A stretch of 64,000 bases of DNA from JAFLBI01 sp964616465 (GCA_964616465.1 CAZTTO010000015.1:1-64000), one strand, 5' to 3'; shown: positions 45,662-54,835, numbered from the stretch's first letter. Program-made: numbers and translations. The notes: generated by a model not told the origin, from the sequence alone.

Positions 45662-47070
45662 AATAGATATTTTTTTGAAATCAAACACATCAAAACTGAA
45701 ATAGAAATTGACCAAACAAGTAAAATCAGCAAATCTACCTGCCAGTAAGATTTGTACTTGCTAATTTCAACAGTAGTGTATTGAAAAGTCTCAATATTTT
45801 TAAAGAATTCTTCAGAACTTTTCCAGCTCCAATCGCCTGTTTTACTACCGCCATAAGCATGTTCATCATTTAGTTTCTTTATGAAACCACGTCTATATTC
45901 CTCTGCCTCTCTTTGAAAATGAATATGATGTAGCATATCCGTTCCAGCAAAGGACATACTAGCAGATTTTAAAGCATACATTGGATTAAATACTGAAGCC
46001 CACTGACTTAATTTTTTTTGTGATGAGAATGATTGAAAAACTCCGCCGATATGTTTATCCCATACTAAATTGCCGTACTCTTCATCTGCTTGCATAACAA
46101 TACCATCTAAATTAATTGGCAATGCGGAATCAGATGAAACTCCATATTTTGCCAATACGCTATCCCTTAATTTATTGACTCTATCTTTAGATGGATTATG
46201 TCCATCGATTCCTTTACTTCTATCATCCTTCATTGCTTGTTTAAATTCAAACCTACTCGGTAAAGGATATCTTTCCGAAGCAATAGAGGCTGTCCATTTT
46301 GGTAACAACACCATCCACAGTACCCATATTGCTAACATAGATGAAAGTGCACCAGTTGCATTTTTTAAGACTGTTGATAGAACAATTGTTAATGAAACAA
46401 TCAGCCAATAAAAAAGCAAATAGCTGATGACAAATCCAATTAATCGAAAAACATCATTCGAATGATTGAATTCTAAGAAAATAAATTGTACAAGAACCGT
46501 AGATAGTAAAGCAATACAGGCTATTGAAAAATATGCCAAAGCTTTACCAACTAAGATTTGCTTAATTCCTAGTCCTTGCGATAGCAATAACGTAATTCTA
46601 CCTTGTTCTTTTTCTTGATAAATTGATCTGAATGACAGAAAAATTAAAAGCAGTGGAACCACCCACTGTAATAACAAAGATGGCATTAAGCCACCAAATC
46701 TTGAGTAAATGGATTCTTGCGATCTTGCACTATAAGCCATTTCATTTTGTACATGGCCCTCTAACCTAAGCACTCTTCCAACCTGAGAAAGTACACCTTC
46801 ATCTAAAGACGACATAAGGCCGGGTGAATAATAAGCGTAAGTGCCTTCATGTGCAGCACTATGCGGATTCATTGGCCCAATTGATTCCCATTCATTTCTT
46901 GCAAAATCATTGGCAGTTTTGGTTTGAACTTGAAGTTGGTCTTGCTTTTTAACCCCCATCCATGCAGTTAATGATAGAATGAAAACCAGTAGTAAAAATG
47001 AGCCTATCAGTAACTTGTTTCTATATAAGCCCAACCATTCATTTTGAAAAACTTGTAAAAGAGCTTGCAT
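45658..47070 (-). CDS. ABC-2 permease, DUF3526 (first)
   Basis: 470 residues. Helix 1 (LLIGSFLLLVFILSLTAWMG) is followed by a long external loop with NPHSAAHEGTYAYYSPG, the DUF3526 hallmark, and then a helix cluster at about 130-290 (LLLQWVVPLLLIFLSF, YQEKEQGRITLLLSQG, the usual ABC-2 coupling motif). A final helix sits at the C-terminus. The stop overlaps the next permease ATG (ATGA), so the two permeases are translationally coupled and probably form a heterodimer. DUF3526 operons in Bacteroidetes and Proteobacteria often neighbour TonB receptors for metals (general knowledge). Confidence 0.88.
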   Translation of the reverse strand: MQALLQVFQNEWLGLYRNKLLIGSFLLLVFILSLTAWMGVKKQDQLQVQTKTANDFARNEWESIGPMNPHSAAHEGTYAYYSPGLMSSLDEGVLSQVGRVLRLEGHVQNEMAYSARSQESIYSRFGGLMPSLLLQWVVPLLLIFLSFRSIYQEKEQGRITLLLSQGLGIKQILVGKALAYFSIACIALLSTVLVQFIFLEFNHSNDVFRLIGFVISYLLFYWLIVSLTIVLSTVLKNATGALSSMLAIWVLWMVLLPKWTASIASERYPLPSRFEFKQAMKDDRSKGIDGHNPSKDRVNKLRDSVLAKYGVSSDSALPINLDGIVMQADEEYGNLVWDKHIGGVFQSFSSQKKLSQWASVFNPMYALKSASMSFAGTDMLHHIHFQREAEEYRRGFIKKLNDEHAYGGSKTGDWSWKSSEEFFKNIETFQYTTVEISKYKSYWQVDLLILLVWSISISVLMCLISKKYLL

Positions 47071-47074
47071 AGAA

Positions 47075-47779
47075 TTACATTTTCATATATTCTAAATAAA
47101 TTGATTCAATATCAGATGCTGAAACATCGGCAGAATGTAATTCCTTTAAAATTTTACCCTGGTGTAAAATTCCTATTCTATCTGCGGTTTCACGAATTCT
47201 GAAAATATCGTGAGATGCCATTAGAATACATTTGCCACTTGCAGCTAATTCCCTCAACAATTGAGTTAATTCATTACTAGCCAAAGGATCTAATCCACTT
47301 GCTGGTTCATCTAATAATAAAATCTGGGCTGACTTTGCTACAGCAATAGCTATACCTACTTTTTGACGCATCCCCTTTGAATACGTAGATGTTAAACGAG
47401 TGTGAGCATTAGTATCTAATCCGCATTTTGTTAACAAGCTTGCCGCTTCATTTTTTGTGATAGCTATATTCGCAAGCCTTGAAAAGTATTGCAAATTCTC
47501 GATCCCATTGAGATAAGGATACAAACTCACATTTTCAGGTATATATGCAACATCTTTAGAAAGTGAATGATCTTTTCCTGGTGTTTTTCCTAATAGTGAC
47601 ACAGAACCTTCATCGGGACTTTGAAAACCAAGCAAAATTTGTATAGTTGTCGTTTTGCCAGCTCCATTTTGTCCCAATAAACCATAAATCTCTCCTGCTT
47701 GAACAGAAAGATCAACACCCTGCAAAGCTGGGTGTGAAGCGTATTTTTTCTTTAATCCTCTGACAGAAATAGCATTCAT
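47075..47779 (-). CDS. ABC-2 type transporter ATPase
   Basis: 234 residues. Walker A is GLLGQNGAGKTTTIQ, the signature YSKGMRQKVGIAIAV, Walker B ILLLDEPASGLDP, and switch His MASHD. It is similar to NosF/CcmA ATPases. It is the first gene of an operon of five (ATPase, two DUF3526 permeases, lipoprotein, alkaline phosphatase). The ATG lies at the edge of a perfect 12-bp inverted repeat (47779-47807), so the mRNA leader is very short and the operator overlaps the promoter. Confidence 0.9.
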   Translation of the reverse strand: MNAISVRGLKKKYASHPALQGVDLSVQAGEIYGLLGQNGAGKTTTIQILLGFQSPDEGSVSLLGKTPGKDHSLSKDVAYIPENVSLYPYLNGIENLQYFSRLANIAITKNEAASLLTKCGLDTNAHTRLTSTYSKGMRQKVGIAIAVAKSAQILLLDEPASGLDPLASNELTQLLRELAASGKCILMASHDIFRIRETADRIGILHQGKILKELHSADVSASDIESIYLEYMKM

Positions 47780-47807
47780 ATAAATTGCAATTATGTTGCA
47801 ATTTATA
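47779..47807. promoter_or_regulatory. Candidate Zur box of the ABC-2/alkaline phosphatase operon
   Basis: TATAAATTGCAA, spacer TTATG, then TTGCAATTTATA: a perfect 12-bp inverted repeat, 29 bp in total. The core TGCAA-N5-TTGCA equals the site at 39817-39831. It touches the ATG of the ATPase gene, and TTTG at about 47811-47815 (minus strand) could be the -33 box, so the site lies in the core promoter. Confidence 0.7.
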
Positions 47808-47824
47808 ACAAACCTATCATATTT

Positions 47825-48646
47825 TCATTTCATTCCTGGATACTGACTTGCAACTCTAAATGAAGTTGAAGGATCAGATTTTAAGCTGACCAACACTTTT
47901 CGAAGCGAATCCAAATCCTCTGGACGTTTGAACATCCTGTCGTGCATCAACCAAACAATATGACGCTTCGTTACGGTTCCCTTTGCTTTAAGCCCCTCTA
48001 TTTGTGCTAACATTTTTTCTGCGCTTTGCACTGGTCGGGCGTCTTTACGACTAAAATGCCATTCAATATCCCAGCCAAATACTTGAAATCCCAAGCTATC
48101 TAACTTTATTGCAACCGCTTTTGTAGATCCAGGACCACGAAATTTTCCTTTAGTCATCCAGCTATTGTTTCCAGGAAAACGAATAGTTTTTGTTTGAATC
48201 GCTAGTGCATCTTGAGCCTTTAAAAAATCTGTAACGGCATCGTCTGGTTGAGCATAAAATTTCTTGAAATGATTATAAAAAGCATGCGTATAACTATGGT
48301 TTGCCAATTCCATGGTTTTGTCAGCTTTCAGTCTTGCTAAATAATCCTTTTGATAAGGATCCGCCAAATGAGCACCCACTAAGAAAAAAGTGGCTGGAAT
48401 GCCTAGCTCTTGACAAAGCTCCAGCACTTCCTTTGTGCCCTTTTGTGGACCATCATCAAATGTGACATAGAAATAGGTTCGGGTGGTATCTTCCACTTCA
48501 GCTTCTACGTTTGGAACTTTTATAACCGAACTATCTGTAGCTTTCAAACCCTCATTTACCAATTTAGTATCAGTAGATCCATTGGTGTGGCAGCCCAAAA
48601 CTGCCAATAACCCCAAATACAACCATTTAATATCTTCTAACTTCAT
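47825..48646 (-). CDS. Polysaccharide deacetylase (NodB domain) lipoprotein
   Basis: 273 residues. The lipobox is LLAVLGCHTNG. The NodB motifs are present in order: TFDDGPQ (motif 1, catalytic Asp), HSYTH (motif 2, zinc His), RFPGNNSW (motif 3), FGWDIEW (motif 4) and LMHDRM (motif 5, with the last His). These enzymes remove N-acetyl groups from chitin oligomers, peptidoglycan or exopolysaccharide. An envelope location is inferred. It lies directly upstream of the candidate Zur operator but on the same strand, 17 bp beyond it. Confidence 0.9.
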   Translation of the reverse strand: MKLEDIKWLYLGLLAVLGCHTNGSTDTKLVNEGLKATDSSVIKVPNVEAEVEDTTRTYFYVTFDDGPQKGTKEVLELCQELGIPATFFLVGAHLADPYQKDYLARLKADKTMELANHSYTHAFYNHFKKFYAQPDDAVTDFLKAQDALAIQTKTIRFPGNNSWMTKGKFRGPGSTKAVAIKLDSLGFQVFGWDIEWHFSRKDARPVQSAEKMLAQIEGLKAKGTVTKRHIVWLMHDRMFKRPEDLDSLRKVLVSLKSDPSTSFRVASQYPGMK

Positions 48647-48746
48647 AATTCAACGAATGTAATAGCAAGATGTGAAAAAACAGGTAATTCCATAGTTTTC
48701 CCTTTCGAACAGAGAAAAATCATGGTTTTCCGCCAACAACTTGACC

Positions 48747-48754
48747 TACATTTG
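48747..48754 (+). promoter_or_regulatory. -7 box of korA (TACATTTG)
   Basis: TACATTTG matches TAnnTTTG and lies 26 bp upstream of ATG 48781, predicting a leader of about 20 nt. No clear TTG -33 box is present. Confidence 0.6.
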
Positions 48755-48780
48755 CATTTTTAGCTAAACAAGCTATTTAT

Positions 48781-50622
48781 ATGGCCCTTCAAGAACAAGT
48801 TTTACAGGATGTAGTCATCAAATTTGCAGGTGACAGTGGTGATGGAATGCAATTAACTGGAAGTCAGTTTACCAATAATACTGCTCTATTAGGTATTGAT
48901 TTGGCAACTTTCCCCGACTTCCCTGCGGAAATTCGTGCCCCACAGGGTACACTGCCGGGTGTGAGTGGGTTCCAGTTGCGCTTTTCAAGTGACCGCGTTT
49001 TCACACCTGGTGATTTATGCGATGTTTTGGTAGCTATGAATGCTGCTGCTTTGAAAGTGAACCTGAAAAGTTTGAAAAAAGGCGGAAAAATTATCGCAAA
49101 TGTAGATGGGTTCGACTCAAAAAACCTTCGATTAGCCAACTATGCAGATGGAATAAACCCTTTGGAAGATGGGTCTTTAGATGGATACGAATTGGTGAAA
49201 ATGGATGTTACCAAAATGACTCGTGAAGCATTAAAGGAATACACCCTAAGCACCAAAGAGAAGGATCGGGCTAAAAACATGTTTGTTCTTGGATTCTTGT
49301 ATTGGATGTACAATAGATCTCTCGAGAATACGATTGATTTCTTAACTGAGAAGTTCGGAAAAAAGAAAGATATCTTAGAAAGCAACATCAAGGTATTGCA
49401 AGCCGGATATCATTATGGCGATACCACCGAAACTTTTTCAGCTAGATACAAGGTTGAAAAAGCCAAACTTCCTCCAGGCACTTATCGCAGTATTATGGGT
49501 AACCAAGCCCTTGCACTAGGATTGGTTGCAGCAAGTGAAAAAAGTGGTTTGCCCTTATTCCTAGGATCATACCCTATTACCCCAGCATCAGACGTTTTAC
49601 ATGAGTTGAGTAAGTATAAAAACTTTGGCGTAAAAACTTTTCAGGCTGAAGATGAAATTGCTGGAATTACTTCAGCAATTGGAGCAAGTTATGGCGGACA
49701 AATTGGTGTAACTACTACTTCTGGTCCAGGTATGGCTTTAAAAACTGAAGCCATGGGCTTAGCGGTGATGCTTGAAATACCCTTGCTGATTTGTAATATA
49801 CAACGTGGTGGACCGTCAACAGGTTTACCTACAAAGACAGAACAGAGTGATTTGTTGCAAGCGTATTATGGAAGGAATGGTGAATGTCCAATGCCAGTCA
49901 TTTCTGCATCTACACCAAGTGATTGTTTTGATGCAGCTTTTGAAGCAGTGCGCATTGCAATAGAACACATGACTCCAGTAATTTTCTTGAGCGATGGGTA
50001 TATAGCGAATGGTGCTGAGCCTTGGAAGTTCCCTCAGTCTGAAGACCTGCCTAACATTCAAGTGGCGTTTCAACAACCTATTGAAGATGGCTCAACTTTC
50101 AAGCCTTATGCAAGAGATGAGAAATTGGTTCGTCCATGGGCTATTCCAGGTACTGCAGGTGTAGAACACAGAATAGGCGGATTGGAAAAGCAAGACATTA
50201 CAGGTAATGTTAGTTACGACCCCGATAACCATCAGCATATGGTAAAAACCAGACAAGCTAAAGTGGACATGATTGCAAATTATATTCCACTCCAAACGCT
50301 TGATAGTGGTCCTGAATCAGGTAAGATTTTGGTATTGGGTTGGGGAAGTACCTACGGAGTTATAAAAAGTACTTGTGCAGAACTACAAGCTGAAGGTCAT
50401 GCAGTAAGCCATGCCCACTTACGCTACATGCGACCATTCCCGCGAAACTTAGGTGAATTATTAAAGAAGTTTGAAACCGTTTTAATTCCTGAAATTAATA
50501 ATGGTCAGCTCATCAAAATTATTCGCGATGAATTTTTAGTGGATGCAAAAGGATATAATAAAATCATGGGTGTACCCATTACAAAAACAGAATTGCTTTC
50601 AACGATCAAAAGCTATTTATAA
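48781..50622 (+). CDS. korA: 2-oxoacid:acceptor (ferredoxin) oxidoreductase, alpha subunit with fused gamma domain
   Basis: 613 residues. The N-terminal gamma-type domain has FAGDSGDGMQLTGSQF and PAEIRAPQGTLPGVSGFQ. The alpha part carries GNQALALGLVAASEKSG, GSYPITPASDVLHELSK (YPITP motif) and FQAEDEIAGITSAIGASYGG. It is of the 2-oxoglutarate:ferredoxin oxidoreductase type common in Bacteroidetes, oxidising 2-oxoacids to acyl-CoA in the TCA cycle. The beta subunit korB, normally next to it, is missing here: a terminator follows at 50627 and the next gene runs the other way. Confidence 0.92.
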   Translation: MALQEQVLQDVVIKFAGDSGDGMQLTGSQFTNNTALLGIDLATFPDFPAEIRAPQGTLPGVSGFQLRFSSDRVFTPGDLCDVLVAMNAAALKVNLKSLKKGGKIIANVDGFDSKNLRLANYADGINPLEDGSLDGYELVKMDVTKMTREALKEYTLSTKEKDRAKNMFVLGFLYWMYNRSLENTIDFLTEKFGKKKDILESNIKVLQAGYHYGDTTETFSARYKVEKAKLPPGTYRSIMGNQALALGLVAASEKSGLPLFLGSYPITPASDVLHELSKYKNFGVKTFQAEDEIAGITSAIGASYGGQIGVTTTSGPGMALKTEAMGLAVMLEIPLLICNIQRGGPSTGLPTKTEQSDLLQAYYGRNGECPMPVISASTPSDCFDAAFEAVRIAIEHMTPVIFLSDGYIANGAEPWKFPQSEDLPNIQVAFQQPIEDGSTFKPYARDEKLVRPWAIPGTAGVEHRIGGLEKQDITGNVSYDPDNHQHMVKTRQAKVDMIANYIPLQTLDSGPESGKILVLGWGSTYGVIKSTCAELQAEGHAVSHAHLRYMRPFPRNLGELLKKFETVLIPEINNGQLIKIIRDEFLVDAKGYNKIMGVPITKTELLSTIKSYL

Positions 50623-50626
50623 AATT

Positions 50627-50651
50627 AAGGGGTGTAAAAACACCCCTTTTT
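50627..50651 (+). terminator. Intrinsic terminator after korA
   Basis: AAGGGGTGT (50627-50635) pairs with ACACCCCTT (50640-50648) around AAAA, followed by TTTT. It lies 4 bp past the stop codon. The A-run on the other side makes it usable in both directions. Confidence 0.95.
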
Positions 50652-50662
50652 CATACTTAAAA

Positions 50663-52771
50663 CTACCACTGATAAGTCATCTGTATCATACAGTTTCTGC
50701 CAGGTGACCAAAGTGTAAAACTTGGTATCACACGGTTTAAATGCTCTCTATATTTCTGATCCCAAATATTATTTACAGCAATGTTTAGTTTCAATTTCTC
50801 TTTTAATTGATAGCTGGCACCAATATCCATAACTGTGAAGTCAACAGTTTTGATTTCACCAAAATCCTTAGCTATTCTGTTTTGAGGAGCCACATACCTT
50901 AGCTGAGCAAAAGCTCTAAATTTTTCATTTAAAGATTGCCAATCCAATTTATATCTCATATCTAAAGGTGCAATTTCTGGCAATGGTTGAAAATCATTTT
51001 TTCGTAAACCGTGAGTATACGTTATTGATAATTCTTGTTTTAATTGTTGATGCAATTGCTGGTTCCATAAGAACTCTCCTCCTACTAATTTTGCTTGAGA
51101 AATATTTATAAAGCTACGAACACCGGGTGCTCCAAATTGAGGTTTTAAATTAGGGTCTATAACTGAAGTAATAAAGTTCTGAACAATTGAAACAAAAGGA
51201 CTGAATTGTAAGAAAGTCTTTTTAGTTTGATAAGTTATTTGAATATCTAGCTGATGATTTGCTTCTGCTAATAAATTTGGATTACCAACCATTTCATAAG
51301 GATCTTTACCAACTGGCAAATACTGAATAAACCTTTCAACTAAACTAGCAGAACGAACACCTCTTCCAATCCAAATTGCAGTTTGCCACGCATGATTCCA
51401 TTTTCTATTTACACCTAAACTTAAACTTGTATTCCAATCAATTCGAGTATTATTTCCAAATGCTTTCAAATACTTTGCAGTTGGCTGTTGAGCTTTTGCT
51501 TCTACTCGATCTAATCTTGCACTGTAAATTAACTGATAGTTGCCAACTCTTTTATTCCCCTCTAGAAAAGCGCCACTCCTTTGTTGAATACCAGCCTGCC
51601 ATAGTGTATCTCTAAAAACTCGGCCTGACATTGGCCCCATTTTCATAGTCCTTGTCCTTACACCATGTGCCATTTCTGATTTAAAATCAAAGCCAAACAT
51701 TAATTCTCCGTTAGTTACAGGTAAGGTCCATTCGGCTCTACCACCCCATGTGAAGGTTTCAGCTAAAACTAGTGCATGTACACTTGGAAAATTAGATCTA
51801 AAATCATTGCCCATAGCATGGTCAACATAACTATGAAAAACCTGAGCGGTGAACTTCTTATACCAGTTTACTTGTATTGGTAAAATTTGGTACTGCAATT
51901 CTACTAACCTAGTATCATCTTTAAGTAAATCCATATTCAAAATTGGAAAGTCGCTTCGCTTAGCTCTATTGTGATTCCATGCAAGTGAAACAAACTGATT
52001 TTTTGCAATTTGATAGGCTACTTGTAAACCAACAGAACTACGCTGAAAACCAGCCGGAATAATGCTATCATTGCCAGCTCTATAGTTTTGCCCTTTAGAA
52101 TATGAACCAGAGCCAATAATAATCCAACGCTTTGCTCTCATTTTAATCTGTGCCTCATTTCTAAAAACTTGGCCATTGGTTTCAAACATACTATTCACCC
52201 TTCCTTCCCATACTAGCGAGTCGCTCCATTTGGGTAATCCATGAACAAAATTAAGGGTGGCTCCCATAGATGGACCATACCTGAAACTATGTGGTCCCTT
52301 GAATACTTCAATCTTTTCAACTTGACTCAATAGCATTTGACTTGTTGGCGGATCCATTCTATTTGGACAAGCTGCAGAGGCTGTCATAGAACCATTTGCT
52401 ACCATATTTAATTGATCATATTTAAAACCACGAAAAACTGGATCCAAACCGTAGGTACCGCTTTTTCGTATAGCTGAAAAACCTGGTATTTGCTGTAATA
52501 CCTGACCAGCATCATGCTGAACCCAATCGATGTGTTGCATTAATTTTTGTTTGCTCCTGAGAGAACTTCTCATGCCATAAACTGTAACTGGCAATAATTC
52601 ATTTGGATCTCTCCCAAAACCTTGTTTGTTGACTAAGTAATTAGTACTATCGCCTTGCTTAAATAAAAAGCCTGTAGAATCAAAATTGATGTTTGCTAAA
52701 ATGGGGGTTGATAAAATAATTGTGCAGAGAATAATATATATAGCCCTGCACGCTACAAATAGCTTGTGCAT
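50663..52771 (-). CDS. OprC/NosA-type TonB-dependent copper receptor
   Basis: 702 residues from ATG 52771 (MHKLFVACRAIYIILC signal peptide; the longer frame to 52825 is unlikely). There is no carboxypeptidase-like domain. The plug contains VLQQIPGFSAIRKSGTYGLD, then MTASAACPNRMDPPTS. This Cys-x3-Met-Asp-Pro-Pro-Thr-Ser segment corresponds to the Cu-binding CxxxM site of Pseudomonas OprC (established for OprC). The barrel ends in a typical aromatic strand (NCMIQMTYQW). It likely imports copper across the outer membrane. The Cys-rich small gene upstream is co-directional, 68 bp away. Confidence 0.85.
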   Translation of the reverse strand: MHKLFVACRAIYIILCTIILSTPILANINFDSTGFLFKQGDSTNYLVNKQGFGRDPNELLPVTVYGMRSSLRSKQKLMQHIDWVQHDAGQVLQQIPGFSAIRKSGTYGLDPVFRGFKYDQLNMVANGSMTASAACPNRMDPPTSQMLLSQVEKIEVFKGPHSFRYGPSMGATLNFVHGLPKWSDSLVWEGRVNSMFETNGQVFRNEAQIKMRAKRWIIIGSGSYSKGQNYRAGNDSIIPAGFQRSSVGLQVAYQIAKNQFVSLAWNHNRAKRSDFPILNMDLLKDDTRLVELQYQILPIQVNWYKKFTAQVFHSYVDHAMGNDFRSNFPSVHALVLAETFTWGGRAEWTLPVTNGELMFGFDFKSEMAHGVRTRTMKMGPMSGRVFRDTLWQAGIQQRSGAFLEGNKRVGNYQLIYSARLDRVEAKAQQPTAKYLKAFGNNTRIDWNTSLSLGVNRKWNHAWQTAIWIGRGVRSASLVERFIQYLPVGKDPYEMVGNPNLLAEANHQLDIQITYQTKKTFLQFSPFVSIVQNFITSVIDPNLKPQFGAPGVRSFINISQAKLVGGEFLWNQQLHQQLKQELSITYTHGLRKNDFQPLPEIAPLDMRYKLDWQSLNEKFRAFAQLRYVAPQNRIAKDFGEIKTVDFTVMDIGASYQLKEKLKLNIAVNNIWDQKYREHLNRVIPSFTLWSPGRNCMIQMTYQW

Positions 52772-52839
52772 AGTTGATTGCTTTAAGTAAAAAATTGAAA
52801 AATAAGTACTTGATATTTCAAGCACACGAAATGTACCAA

Positions 52840-53226
52840 CTAAGCTTGTGGAGGGTGGTCTATTTCCTTATGGATAAGTACGAGTACAAAAGGATCTTTA
52901 TACTTCATTTCATGCATCAAAGAAGTATGGCTATGATTTACAATATTGATAAAAAATGACTTAGAGGATAAAACTTGTTCTACATGATTTTTTTCCGGAA
53001 AGTTTGCCTGCTCATCTTGCTGATTTGTTGACTGCAAATTTTTTAATAACTGGCAACTCCCCTTACAAGAAGAAGTAGGTTTTTGCCTATTCACACAATT
53101 TTTCTGATAAGTTTCATACCTAGTTACATAATCTCCAATCCAAAATAGGTGATTTAACATTTGAAATGAAATAGCTGTCAATAAAATCCAGCCAACACTT
53201 GATATGTATTTTGAAGAAAAATGCAT
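52840..53226 (-). CDS. Cys-rich small membrane-anchored protein near the copper receptor
   Basis: 128 residues. An N-terminal hydrophobic segment (ISSVGWILLTAISFQMLNHL) could anchor it or act as a signal. The outer part has the motif NCVNRQKPTSSCKGSCQLLKNL, with Cys-x10-Cys-x3-Cys, a probable metal site, and a His/Asp-containing C-terminus (NHSHTSLMHEM, IHKEIDHPPQA). Proteins with this NCVNR...CxGxC arrangement are, from memory, found next to TonB receptors for copper in Bacteroidetes. It may hand copper over in the periplasm (inference). Confidence 0.75.
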   Translation of the reverse strand: MHFSSKYISSVGWILLTAISFQMLNHLFWIGDYVTRYETYQKNCVNRQKPTSSCKGSCQLLKNLQSTNQQDEQANFPEKNHVEQVLSSKSFFINIVNHSHTSLMHEMKYKDPFVLVLIHKEIDHPPQA

Positions 53227-53283
53227 GACTTATCATCACAAAATAAACATGTAAAAATTTAAGCAAATATGATTTTAGTCACA

Positions 53284-54780
53284 TTACTTGACCTTTTTCC
53301 GAGGAAAAAACAAATTCAATTCCTTTTTTTCTATTCGGAAAATAAAATAGAGCCACCCGCCAATGAATATCCAACCAACTAAAAGTTGAAGCGGGAGTGC
53401 AATTTCAAAATTGGTTATTAGTAAAAAAATGATATATAAAACAGCAATGATGACCATATATGCCACCAATTTTTTCCAAGCATATGGAACAGGATAATTT
53501 CTTTGCCCTAACACATAACTTGCAATCATCATAACCAAGTAACAAACAAAGGTGGCCCATGCACTTCCTGTGTATCCAAAAATGGGTATCCACCAAATAT
53601 TTAATGCTATAGTTATAATAGCTCCTACTATGGTTATCCAAGCACCCATCATAGTTTGATCGGTAAGTTTGTACCAAATACTGAGGTTATAATAAATGCC
53701 CAAAAAAACGCTACCCATTGCTAAAATGGGAATAATACCCAAGCCTTCCGCATAATCAGAAGCATTGGAACCATAAGCTAAATACTGAATCAACGGTAAA
53801 TGAGTTACAATCATTAACCACATGGTGCAAACAATAATGACAAAAAACTTCATCACCCTAGCATAGGTTCTCTTTGCATCATCTTGCTTGGATTGTTGAA
53901 AGAAGAATGGCTCAGCGGCCATTTTAAATACCTGAATAAAAATCGTGATGAGAACAGCAACTTTATAATTGGCACCAAATACTCCCAACTGATACTGAGC
54001 TTCGGCAGGCGGAAGATCAACAACATTGGTATAAACCAATCGACTCAACATTTCATTGATCATACCCCCTAGTCCGACTATGACAAGTGGATAGGAATAG
54101 TTAATGACCCTCTTCCATAATTGCCAATCAACATCAAAACGATAGGTACGCCACTCTTTGAATAATAGAAAAAATGTTAAACAGCTTGCAACAACATTTG
54201 CAATCACATAATATCCAATTCCAATATCAGGATTATACAAAATAAGCCAACCGCTCTCTGGATTCTCAGTATATATTGCTGGACAAATACCCAAATAGTA
54301 AAATACAAGCAATACAGTAGAAATTACATTCACCACTTTAATAAATGCATATCTGCGTGGCCTGTTTTCTTGTCGCAGTTTAGCAAAAGGCAAAGCCGCC
54401 AAAGTATCGAAAATCAATATTGCAATTGCCCAATAAATAAATTCGGTTGGGAGCAAAAGTTGTACAGCAAACCATTCAGACAGTGTTGCAACCACTATTG
54501 AGAGCAGTATTGTGCTGATGAGCAATGAACTCATCAAAGTATTGAAGACATGCTTATGTGTAAAATCTTTTACAAAACGAAAATAGCTGGTCTCCATTCC
54601 ATAAGTGTATAAGACTGTTAGAAAGGGAATGACAGCATAGAGTTGAGTAACAGGTGCAGTATCTAGTGGCTTATATAAGTGGAATAATGCTATACTTAAT
54701 GCATAGCTTAAAAATCGACTTGCAATGGTGGGAACACCATACCACAAAGTTTGTCCTGCTAATTTTCGAATTCCTCCCAA
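53284..54780 (-). CDS. Wzx/MATE-type polysaccharide flippase
   Basis: 498 residues starting at TTG 54780 (LGGIRKLAGQTLWYG), with about 14 membrane helices and motifs of the oligosaccharide flippase family (YGMETSYFRFVKDF, LGVFGANYKVAVLITIFIQVFKMAAEPFFF by its start LGVFGANYKV). I reject the start at 54831 because a promoter (TTG 54829-54831, TATATTTG 54799-54806, minus strand) lies inside that extension. Such proteins flip lipid-linked sugars across the inner membrane for surface polysaccharide or lipid A-like glycans. No glycosyltransferase neighbours it. Confidence 0.85.
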   Translation of the reverse strand: MGGIRKLAGQTLWYGVPTIASRFLSYALSIALFHLYKPLDTAPVTQLYAVIPFLTVLYTYGMETSYFRFVKDFTHKHVFNTLMSSLLISTILLSIVVATLSEWFAVQLLLPTEFIYWAIAILIFDTLAALPFAKLRQENRPRRYAFIKVVNVISTVLLVFYYLGICPAIYTENPESGWLILYNPDIGIGYYVIANVVASCLTFFLLFKEWRTYRFDVDWQLWKRVINYSYPLVIVGLGGMINEMLSRLVYTNVVDLPPAEAQYQLGVFGANYKVAVLITIFIQVFKMAAEPFFFQQSKQDDAKRTYARVMKFFVIIVCTMWLMIVTHLPLIQYLAYGSNASDYAEGLGIIPILAMGSVFLGIYYNLSIWYKLTDQTMMGAWITIVGAIITIALNIWWIPIFGYTGSAWATFVCYLVMMIASYVLGQRNYPVPYAWKKLVAYMVIIAVLYIIFLLITNFEIALPLQLLVGWIFIGGWLYFIFRIEKKELNLFFPRKKVK

Positions 54781-54798
54781 TGCTTTCAGATTATAGCA

Positions 54799-54831
54799 CA
54801 AATATATCTTGTATTTGTGGGAGACACACAA
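54799..54831 (-). promoter_or_regulatory. Promoter of the flippase gene
   Basis: On the minus strand TTG (plus 54829-54831), 22 bp spacer, TATATTTG (plus 54799-54806), a Bacteroidetes -33/-7 pair. The predicted transcript starts about 12 nt before TTG 54780. It supports that start codon. Confidence 0.65.
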
Positions 54832-54835
54832 TCAT

